Below, piece by piece: positions 1-6,651 of a stretch of 64,000 nt of DNA. Origin of the DNA: Streptosporangium saharense (GTDB taxonomy: Bacteria; Actinomycetota; Actinomycetes; Streptosporangiales; Streptosporangiaceae); contig NZ_JACHJP010000012.1 in assembly GCF_014203715.1 (NCBI RefSeq), positions 1 to 64,000 of the forward strand, given 5' to 3'. Position 1 is the stretch's first letter, and each line of letters starts with the position of its first letter. Below the pieces are notes generated by a model. The model did no database searches. It was not told the origin of the DNA and saw only the letters and a program-made list of their open reading frames with translations. The translations under genes were made by a program, and so were the position numbers.

Positions 1-60
1 GGCTTGGGCGCGTCGGTGAGCTGGACTGAGGAGCGACGGAGCGAAGCGGAGGAGCGACGA

Positions 61-267
61 GGGAAGTCACCGACTTCAGGCGCCCAAGCCCTGCGACGCC
101 GCCAGGCGTCGCAAAGAGGCACAGCACGAGGGAAGTCACCGACTTCGGGCGCCCAAGCCCTGCGACGCCGCCAGGCGTCGCAAAGAGGCACAGCACGAGG
201 GAAGTCACCGACCTCAGGCGCCCAAGCCCGCGACGCCGAAGGCGTCGCAAAGAGACACTGCCAGGCG
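61..267. repeat. 69-bp tandem repeat with internal hairpin
   Basis: Three head-to-tail units start at 61, 130 and 199; the first two are nearly identical and the third is diverged and slightly shortened. Every unit carries the inverted repeat gcgacgcc-N3/4-ggcgtcgc, so the transcript would form a row of hairpins. Bases 1-19 (ggcttgggcgc...gtcggtga) are inverted copies of parts of the unit, so a larger fold is possible. The period is divisible by three and keeps a forward frame open, but that frame is low-complexity and has no ribosome site. It lies beyond the stop of the GNAT gene and may act as a terminator-like or REP-type element. Confidence 0.8.
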
Positions 268-270
268 TCG

Positions 271-849
271 CTATAGGCACAATCTTGTGCGGTGCGCTGG
301 CCACTCGTCATCCAGGATGCTGAAGTAGACCGTGTCGCGCCAGGAGCCGTCGGTCCTGCGGCGGTGGCGGCGCAGGACGCCCTCCTGGACGCCGCCGAGA
401 CGGCGGATCGCCTCCTGCGAGCGGAGGTTGAGGACGTCGGTCTTGAGCTGGACGCGGTTCAGGCCGAGCTTGCCGAAGGCGTGGTCGAGCAGCAGGATCT
501 TGCAGGCGGTGTTCACCCCGGAGCGCCACACGGCCCTGCCGTACCAGGTCCAGCCGATCTCGATGCTCTCGTCGAAGCCGGGGGTGTCGATGTAGGTGGT
601 CCAGCCGACCGCGCGGTCCGTCTCCTTGAGGATCACCGCGAACGGCACGACGTCCCGGTCGTCGATGAGTCCCGCCGCGATCGTGGCCAGTTCCGTCTCG
701 GTGCGCGGGGTGGCGACCGGGAGCCAGCGCCACACCTCGTCGTCGCCCCCACCGGAGAGGAACAGGTCGGGGACGTGGGCGGCGGTCAGCGGTTCGAGCC
801 GTACGGTCTCGCTTTCGAGGGTGACGGGAGCAGGCATGATCGCGGTCAT
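271..849 (-). CDS. GNAT family N-acetyltransferase (RimJ/RimL type)
   Basis: A 192-aa protein with the Acetyltransf_3 pattern of RimJ/RimL-like enzymes: an N-terminal strand (SETVRLEPLTAAHVPDLF), a central substrate and acetyl-CoA region (DESIEIGWTWYGRAVWRSGVN) and the C-terminal GLNRVQLKTDVLNLRSQEAIRRLGG segment typical of acetylation of protein N-termini or small amines. Probable cytoplasmic acetyl-CoA-dependent N-acetyltransferase; the substrate cannot be read from sequence. It starts 10 bp after the TetR stop at 860, so the two form an operon and the regulator may control it. A second possible start lies at 837. Confidence 0.85.
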   Translation of the reverse strand: MTAIMPAPVTLESETVRLEPLTAAHVPDLFLSGGGDDEVWRWLPVATPRTETELATIAAGLIDDRDVVPFAVILKETDRAVGWTTYIDTPGFDESIEIGWTWYGRAVWRSGVNTACKILLLDHAFGKLGLNRVQLKTDVLNLRSQEAIRRLGGVQEGVLRRHRRRTDGSWRDTVYFSILDDEWPAHRTRLCL

Positions 850-859
850 GGAGACGACC

Positions 860-1513
860 CTATGACCGGTCGTGACCTGCGGGAAGGTCCACTCCTGGCG
901 TGTCCTGGACGGCAGGTGGACCGGGCCGCCGGGGTGCCAGGCCGTACAGGAGGGTGTCGATGATCAGGGTGGCGAGGGCGTCGGGGTCGTCGGCGGCCTG
1001 AGGCTGCGCGGTGGTGGGGGAATGGTGCACGGCCTCGCTGATCAACGCGAGGTAGACTTGCCGCGCCCAGCGCGGGTCGGTGCCGGGGCGCAGCAGCCCG
1101 GCTTCGAGCGCGCGGGCGAACACCGCGTCGCACTTGGCCATCACCGCGTCGTGGATGCGCGTGGCCTCCTCGCCGGGCGGGGGCAGCGTGCCGAGGGCGA
1201 AGCGCCAACCGGACTTGATCTGGACAACGTTGGCGGTCGCCTGGTGCATGGCGACCAGCGGCGGCGCGGTGTACGGCCTGGCCGCGTCGACGGCGTCGTC
1301 GATCTCCTGCCACGCGGAGGTCGCCATGGTCTCGACGAGGGCCTCCCGGCTGGCGAAGCGCCGGTGGACGGTGGTTCTGGCGACTCCGGCGGCCTCGGCG
1401 ATCTGCTCCATCGTCGCGCCGGGATTCTCACTGAGCAGGCGTTCGGCCGCCTCCAGGATCGTCCTGACACTGCGTTCCGCGTCCGCCCGTAGCCGCCGAC
1501 CTGTCGTTGCCAT
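860..1513 (-). CDS. TetR/AcrR family transcriptional regulator
   Basis: A 217-aa regulator with an N-terminal helix-turn-helix at about residues 15-60 (RTILEAAERLLSENPGATMEQIAEAAGVARTTVHRRFAS pattern; recognition helix ARTTVHRRF) and a variable ligand-binding C-terminal half. It is transcribed away from the SDR gene at 1629 and ahead of the GNAT gene. This is the usual layout for a repressor controlling a divergent oxidoreductase gene and itself. The ligand is unknown. Proline-rich C-terminal tail. Confidence 0.9.
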   Translation of the reverse strand: MATTGRRLRADAERSVRTILEAAERLLSENPGATMEQIAEAAGVARTTVHRRFASREALVETMATSAWQEIDDAVDAARPYTAPPLVAMHQATANVVQIKSGWRFALGTLPPPGEEATRIHDAVMAKCDAVFARALEAGLLRPGTDPRWARQVYLALISEAVHHSPTTAQPQAADDPDALATLIIDTLLYGLAPRRPGPPAVQDTPGVDLPAGHDRS

Positions 1514-1545
1514 GCCCAGAGGCTACAGCACCGCCCCACTTGGGA

Positions 1546-1585
1546 AGCTATCTGCTACATCACTGTTGCGGATAAATGCATAGCT
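1546..1585. promoter_or_regulatory. Putative TetR operator between divergent genes
   Basis: The 115-bp gap between the TetR and SDR genes contains agctat (1546-1551) and its complement atagct (1580-1585), inside two similar copies of a longer word (agctatctgctac and catagctgctacc). A possible promoter for the SDR gene (ttgcgg 1566-1571, 16-bp spacer, tacctt 1588-1593) overlaps it. Binding by the adjacent TetR protein is inferred from position only. Confidence 0.4.
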
Positions 1586-1628
1586 GCTACCTTGATGACA
1601 CAGGAAAGTGAGTCAAGGGAGTTTCACG

Positions 1629-2438
1629 ATGAACAGCACAGCTCTCGTGACCGGAGCCTCCTCGGGCATCGGCGTCGAGTTCGCCCGTCAGCTCGCCGCG
1701 CGTGGTCACGACCTCGTGCTCGTCGCCCGTTCCGTGGACAAGCTGGAGAGCCTGGCCGAGGAACTGCGCGGGACGCACGGCGTGCGGGCCGAGGTCGTCG
1801 CCCAGGACCTCGCGGCGCCCGACGCCGCCTCACGGGTGGCCGACGAGGTGGCCGCCAGGGGGATGACCGTCGATCTGCTGGTCAACAACGCGGGCTTCGG
1901 CACCGCGGGCCGCTTCGAGGAGATCCCGGCCGAACGTGAGCACGACGAGCTCATGGTCAACGTCGTGTCCCTGGTCGGTCTGACCCACGCGTTCGTCCCC
2001 GGCATGGTCGCCCGTGGCGGTGGCGCGGTCGTCAACGTCGGATCGACCGCGGGCTTCCACATCACGCCCTACTTCGCGACCTACGGCGCGTCCAAGACGT
2101 TCGTGCTCAACTTCAGCCTGGCGCTGTGGAGCGAGTTCAGGGGACGGGGGATCAAGGTGCTCGCCGTCACCCCAGGACCGGTCGAGACCGCGTTCTTCGA
2201 CGTGATCGGCACCAGGGACGCGGCGATCGGAGCGCGGATGAGCACGCCGGACCGGGTGGTCCGCAGCGCGCTGCGGGCGCTCGACCGTAACCGGGGTTAC
2301 GTCGTGCCGGGAATGAGCAACTTCGCCATGGCCCACCTCGTGCCGGAGCGTCCGCGCAAGCTCTCCGCGCTGATCGGGCGGCTGGTCACCAGGAAGGTCG
2401 CGGAGACCTCCCCGGCCGTCACCGCGACGGCCGGGTAA
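1629..2438 (+). CDS. Short-chain dehydrogenase/reductase (SDR)
   Basis: Classical NAD(P)-dependent SDR of 269 aa. Visible motifs: cofactor glycine motif TGASSGIG near the N-terminus, structural NNAG, and catalytic YGASK (Tyr-x-x-x-Lys) preceded by VNVGSTAGF. The ATG at 1629 is preferred because aaggga (1615-1620) sits 8 bp upstream; an in-frame GTG at 1608 lacks such a site. The family reduces or oxidises ketones and alcohols; the DltE/YqjQ-like subgroup is suggested by the VNVVSLVGLTHAFVPGM region. Probably controlled by the divergent TetR protein. Confidence 0.9.
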   Translation: MNSTALVTGASSGIGVEFARQLAARGHDLVLVARSVDKLESLAEELRGTHGVRAEVVAQDLAAPDAASRVADEVAARGMTVDLLVNNAGFGTAGRFEEIPAEREHDELMVNVVSLVGLTHAFVPGMVARGGGAVVNVGSTAGFHITPYFATYGASKTFVLNFSLALWSEFRGRGIKVLAVTPGPVETAFFDVIGTRDAAIGARMSTPDRVVRSALRALDRNRGYVVPGMSNFAMAHLVPERPRKLSALIGRLVTRKVAETSPAVTATAG

Positions 2439-2628
2439 TCGGTGCCTCATCATGGGGTGAGGAGATCGGCTTGGTCGGACCCCGGAAAGCTATCCGAGTT
2501 GTGTTAGTTCCATCACCTTTGGCGGGTCCGGGGTGCCCCCAACCCCCCACCGGGTATTTGATGGCCAAGGATCTTCAACGTCGCAGATCCGCGTGCCTAC
2601 CTGACCGTTCGACTCTCGGGAGTTCGCT

Positions 2629-3390
2629 GTGCCCGGCGGATCCATCTACGTGACGAGTGAGGACCCGGTCCACGGGTTGTCGCCCCAGGTCATGTACGAG
2701 CAGTTCTGGCGCAAAGAGGCTGACCAGCGTTGGAAGATGCGCGGACTCAAGGCGGCCGGAGGCCTGGCCGTGGGACTGGTGATCGCCTACCGGTTCGCCA
2801 TCCCCTCTCCCGTCCTCTTCGGGCTCGTGTGCGGCCTGCTGGTCGGCGCCGGTGACATGTTCTGGGCCTGGCGCTCCTACGAGGCGACCGCGGTCTGGCG
2901 GGGCAGGCGCAGGGGCGAGACCATCACCGGGAGGCGGCTGCGCCGCAGTCTCCGCAGACACGGCTACCGCATCCTCGCCGGTCGCGCCGTGCCGGGGGAG
3001 GCCTCGATCGACCACCTGGTCATCGGGCCCGGCGGCGTGTGGGTGATCGACAACGAGGCCTGGTCCCCGGACACCGAGATCGCCAAGTACGGCGAGCGGC
3101 TGTTCCTCGGCGAGAAGTACGGCACATCGGTCGCCAAGGCACTCGTCAAGGCCGCCGACTCCCTGGCCGAGGTGCTCTCCCGCGAGTCCGGTATCCCCGT
3201 GACGATCGAGCCGCTGCTGGCCGTACACGGCGGCGAACTCAAACGAACGGTCAGCGCCGAGGGCCTCACCCTCCTCAAGCCACGCCTGGCCGCCCGCTGG
3301 ATCCTGGCCGGGCCACGCATGCAACTCGACGAGGAGCAGGTCGAACTACTCGCCAGGACCGCCGCCCGCGTCCTGCGCAGGATGAACTGA
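2629..3390 (+). CDS. NERD domain membrane protein
   Basis: A 253-aa protein with two adjacent hydrophobic segments (about residues 40-58 and 61-80), a basic linker (WRGRRRGETITGRRLRRSLRR) and a NERD (nuclease-related) domain from about 110: RILAGRAVPGEASIDHLVIGPGGVWVID. The family has a restriction-endonuclease-like fold with D...(D/E)-x-K catalytic residues. Here Asp128 and Asp141 are present, but the position where family members usually have Lys (VID-x-K) reads VIDNEAW, so nuclease activity may be lost. GTG start with ggga about 8 bp upstream. Role in DNA processing is family knowledge only. Confidence 0.8.
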   Translation: MPGGSIYVTSEDPVHGLSPQVMYEQFWRKEADQRWKMRGLKAAGGLAVGLVIAYRFAIPSPVLFGLVCGLLVGAGDMFWAWRSYEATAVWRGRRRGETITGRRLRRSLRRHGYRILAGRAVPGEASIDHLVIGPGGVWVIDNEAWSPDTEIAKYGERLFLGEKYGTSVAKALVKAADSLAEVLSRESGIPVTIEPLLAVHGGELKRTVSAEGLTLLKPRLAARWILAGPRMQLDEEQVELLARTAARVLRRMN

Positions 3391-3446
3391 CTCCCACCGG
3401 ATTACGAGCCCATGGCCGAAGTGCGCTATCCTTCAAGAGCTTTGAG

Positions 3447-3520
3447 GCGCCGCTAGCTCAGTTGGTTAGAGCAGCTGACTCTTAATCAGCGGGTCCGGGG
3501 TTCGAGTCCCTGGCGGCGCA
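3447..3520 (+). tRNA. tRNA-Lys (anticodon CTT)
   Basis: A 74-nt cloverleaf: acceptor gcgccgc/gcggcgc, D arm gctcagttggttagagc, anticodon stem gctga/tcagc around loop ctcttaa (anticodon CTT, lysine AAG), T arm cgggg-ttcgagt-ccctg, discriminator A at 3520. CCA is not encoded. It sits at the left edge of an AT-rich patch holding a restriction gene, the usual position of an integration target. Confidence 0.97.
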
Positions 3521-3527
3521 CCTGAGG

Positions 3528-3560
3528 AGCCCCAGGTCGGACGTAGTCTGATCTGGGGCT
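3528..3560 (+). terminator. Terminator after tRNA-Lys
   Basis: Inverted repeat agccccag (3528-3535) / ctggggct (3553-3560) followed by the T-rich tail tcgttgttt. It ends the tRNA transcript. Confidence 0.75.
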
Positions 3561-3795
3561 TCGTTGTTTGGCGGCTGTGCGAATCGCTTAAGGATCATGA
3601 TTGCGGCTCAAAGTGGGCCAGAGCTCCAAGATCGTTGTAGATCCATGCTCGCGGGGATCGGTGACGCTGGTTGGATTGAGAACATCAGTCCTGACTCGTA
3701 TGGTTCCGTTTTTTCGGACGGTGGTGGCCTTGCTGTGTCAAGATATTCGTCTTGAGCACGATCCTGACAGATGTCCCTCTCGCCCCTGAGGAACA

Positions 3796-5646
3796 ATGAA
3801 GGCCGACACGCGCACGCCAACAGAAATCTTCAGTGCCCCCATCCGTTATGTCATCCCATTGTTCCAGCGTCCATACGTGTGGAACCGGGAAGACCAGTGG
3901 GGACCTCTGTGGGAGGACGTACGGAAGGTTGCCGAGCAGGTCCTTGAGGCCGCTGATGACTTCGAGGTAAGTACGCCACCCCACTTCTTGGGAGCGATCG
4001 TCCTGGAGCAGCAGTGGATCAAGTCTGGGGTCATCCCGATCCGGAATGTCATCGACGGTCAACAGCGGCTGACGACACTGCAGATCCTACTGGACGCGGC
4101 ACAATTGATTGCGGAGCGACACGGGGAGGACATTGACTCGAGCGCGCTTGAGTCATTAGTGCTGAATGACCGCCGACTGGCCAAGGATCCCGACGAGGTG
4201 TTCAAGGTTTGGCCGACAGATCGGGATCAGGAGGCCTTTTGTGCGGTCATGAACAACAGTCGGGAGCTGCCCGAAGATCTCATCTCTAGTGGAATTGCGA
4301 AAGCGCACGCATTCTTTGTGAGCGAGATCGTCCAATGGGTGGAGCCCGAGGGAGACTCCGATAAATCCCAACAGAAGATTGCCGCTCTTACCAGAGCACT
4401 GCGTGACTACCTGCGTGTGGTGGTTATCGACCTTGAGCCAGGGGATAATGCGCAGGTTATCTTCGAGACTCTCAACCACCGTGGTACCCCGCTGCTTGCA
4501 GCAGATCTGATCAAGAATTTGGTCTTCCAGGTCGCCGCTCAGCAAAAGGGTGACCTGAAGCGTCTTTACGACCAGTACTGGAAGCCCTTCGATTCCAACT
4601 ACTGGCGGCGCGACATTCGACAGGGTCGATTGAAGCGTCCCTATGTAGATATCTTCATGAACTACTGGCTGACAATGAAGTTGCTCCGGGATATTCCAGC
4701 GGACCGGGTGTTCACGGAGTTCCGTGATTATATCCGGATCGGAAAATATCCCGCCTGGGAAGTGATGCGTGATATTGCTGAGGACGCTCGTGTGTACGCG
4801 GAGTTGGAGCACCTACCGTGGGATTCTCCGGAGGGGACGTTCTATTACCGTGTCATCAAAGTCATGGAGGCATCGGTCGTTGGGCCTTTCCTGCTCTGGA
4901 TCTTGCGTTGGACAGATCAGCAGATGCCAACTGAGCAGCGGAGACGAGCGCTTGCTGCAATGGAGAGCTGGCTGGTTCGTCGCATGCTCTGCAAATTGAC
5001 CACAAAGAATTACAACCGGATAGTGCTCGACCTTCTTCGCGAACTGAACCGTGGTGGTCCGCAATTGGCTGGGGAGATCACGGAAGCGTACCTAGCCAAG
5101 AGTGACGCAACCGCTGTTTACTGGCCTTCCGATGAGCAGGTCATTAATTTTCTTCAGACGGTGAAGGCGTATACGGATCTCACTCGAGGCCGGTTGCGCA
5201 TGGTTCTTGAGGCCATTGAAGACAAGACGAGAGACAAATACGCCGAGCACGTGCATTGTCCACGCGGTGTTCTAACCATTGAGCACGTTATGCCGCAGGC
5301 ATGGCACGATCATTGGGAGGCTCCACCTGATCTGGCGGGGCGTCAACGCCGTGACCTGCTCGTTCAGACCCTCGGCAATCTGACCCTTGTAAACGAGTAT
5401 CTCAATCCAAAGCTTTCGAATCGTCCATGGACAGATGCTGAGGCGCTCGCGGGTGAAGTGGATCCGGTGTTCGGAAAACGGACCTTGCTCAACAAGTACA
5501 GCGTCCTCAAGCTCAATTCTGAGATAGTCGCAGAGCATATAAACTCCTGGACGGATGAGGCAATCGTTGCCCGCTCCATCTCGCTTGCCCGGCGAGCAAT
5601 TGCGATCTGGCCTCGGCCGCCGCAGGTGGCATCGAGAGAAACCTGA
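3796..5646 (+). CDS. DUF262-DUF1524 protein (GmrSD-like type IV restriction enzyme)
   Basis: A 616-aa protein. The N-terminal DUF262 (GmrS-like, ParB-fold NTPase) domain shows IPLFQRPYVWNREDQWGPLWED at about residues 18-40 and the diagnostic DGQQRLTTLQ at 87-96. The C-terminal DUF1524 (GmrD-like, His-Me finger nuclease) domain shows IEHVMPQ with His497, then LGNLTLVNEYLNPKLSN. Both halves are needed in GmrSD-type enzymes that cut modified (for example glucosylated) phage DNA, so an anti-phage role is the best reading. Base and codon use (many A/T-ending codons) is clearly unlike the neighbours, which suggests transfer. It stands alone beside tRNA-Lys. The SD-like gagga sits very close to the ATG. 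Confidence 0.88.
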   Translation: MKADTRTPTEIFSAPIRYVIPLFQRPYVWNREDQWGPLWEDVRKVAEQVLEAADDFEVSTPPHFLGAIVLEQQWIKSGVIPIRNVIDGQQRLTTLQILLDAAQLIAERHGEDIDSSALESLVLNDRRLAKDPDEVFKVWPTDRDQEAFCAVMNNSRELPEDLISSGIAKAHAFFVSEIVQWVEPEGDSDKSQQKIAALTRALRDYLRVVVIDLEPGDNAQVIFETLNHRGTPLLAADLIKNLVFQVAAQQKGDLKRLYDQYWKPFDSNYWRRDIRQGRLKRPYVDIFMNYWLTMKLLRDIPADRVFTEFRDYIRIGKYPAWEVMRDIAEDARVYAELEHLPWDSPEGTFYYRVIKVMEASVVGPFLLWILRWTDQQMPTEQRRRALAAMESWLVRRMLCKLTTKNYNRIVLDLLRELNRGGPQLAGEITEAYLAKSDATAVYWPSDEQVINFLQTVKAYTDLTRGRLRMVLEAIEDKTRDKYAEHVHCPRGVLTIEHVMPQAWHDHWEAPPDLAGRQRRDLLVQTLGNLTLVNEYLNPKLSNRPWTDAEALAGEVDPVFGKRTLLNKYSVLKLNSEIVAEHINSWTDEAIVARSISLARRAIAIWPRPPQVASRET

Positions 5647-6129
5647 AACCCAAGACGTCATGTATGGGGAATAGAATGCGAGTCACTCACTCATATTTTC
5701 TTTATGGAAATCATGAAGGTTTGTGAATCAAGCTGACATTCTCTGGGGCGAGTAGAACATCTAGGAAATCACTCGCCGGGCATAGGTACGGTCTAGCGCT
5801 AATCGTCCCATCTGTGCATGACCATATCCCGTATGGGGGCGGCTTGTCGGCATTTTCCTTGAGGGCGATTGGGTGATGTTTATCGCAGGCTGGCGCTTTT
5901 TAGGATATGGTCATATTTGTCTTGTGTTCAATGTCGCAATCATGTCATATTGAATGTTTTTGCGGGTGGCATTAATGATGACTGGGCCTTAATTGGCGGT
6001 CTGCGTTTTAATCCCTGGTGGCATGTCAGAAAAAGTTCAAAGTGAAAATTTCGGTCCGGGCTTCTGATTTATCAGCTCTTTTTGGGTGCGTTCAGTAGTA
6101 CGGCTCCGCGCTGAGGCGGAGCCGTGTGG
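5647..6129. other. AT-rich gene-free stretch at right end of island
   Basis: No convincing gene. The stretch is conspicuously AT-rich. It contains a perfect 12-bp inverted repeat, atgaccatatcc (5818-5829) and ggatatggtcat (5903-5914), 73 bp apart. Near 6012-6022 the sequence tccctggtggc differs by one base from the tRNA-Lys 3' segment tccctggcggc (3507-3517), a possible decayed attachment-site copy. High-GC sequence resumes at about 6085. Confidence 0.5.
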
Positions 6130-6582
6130 TTACTTGCGGCGGATGACTCGTACCGGTTGGCCCGGGTGCCAGAGGCGGATGACCAGCTCGTTGTCCTCGA
6201 CCGAGGTGAGGACGGCCTCGTGGAGGTCGAGGCGGAAGGCGTGGAAGTCGCCGGGGGGTTCGTCGCCCGTGGTGTAGGCGCGTTTCTCGTCGGGGTCGGT
6301 GATCTCGACCGCGACCCCGGCGACCTTGGCGTCGCCGTCGTCGTGCGGGTGGGCGTGGATCGCGCACCGGCCGTCGCGCCGCAGGTCCAGGGCCTTGACC
6401 GCGCCGAGCATCGAGCCGAACGACAGGTCGGGGCCCTGGAAGTCGACCTCGGTGCCACTCACCCGGGGGGAACCGTCCTTGCGCAGGGTCGCGAGCACGT
6501 GGCTCTTGCTCGCCTCGAACCGGGCCCTCACCACGGAGGCCAGCTCACCGGCCTCACGTTCGAACTGTTGCCATGTTGCCAT
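6130..6582 (-). CDS. Pyridoxamine 5'-phosphate oxidase family protein
   Basis: A 150-aa single-domain split-barrel protein of the PPOX/flavin-reductase-like class. N-terminal helix WQQFEREAGELASVVRARFEAS, then the barrel strands SHVLATLRKDGSPRVSGTEVDFQGPDLSFGSM and CAIHAHP. Members bind FMN or F420 and act on varied small molecules; the substrate cannot be inferred. It lies at the right edge of the restriction island, downstream on the same strand from the cyclase-like pair, with a 69-bp gap. Confidence 0.82.
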   Translation of the reverse strand: MATWQQFEREAGELASVVRARFEASKSHVLATLRKDGSPRVSGTEVDFQGPDLSFGSMLGAVKALDLRRDGRCAIHAHPHDDGDAKVAGVAVEITDPDEKRAYTTGDEPPGDFHAFRLDLHEAVLTSVEDNELVIRLWHPGQPVRVIRRK

Positions 6583-6651
6583 CCCCGCAGTCTGTCAGCC
6601 GCCCCCGACAAAAAGCCCACACCGAAGGCCCAGACCAAGAAGCAGGAACGG

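Noticed and set aside
61-267. CRISPR-like array
   Set aside because: Units are contiguous with no unique spacers, and no cas genes are present.
4-276. Forward open frame over the 69-bp repeats encoding a 23-residue repeat peptide
   Set aside because: No ribosome site, low-complexity Arg/Ser-rich product, and the frame is open only because the unit length is a multiple of three.
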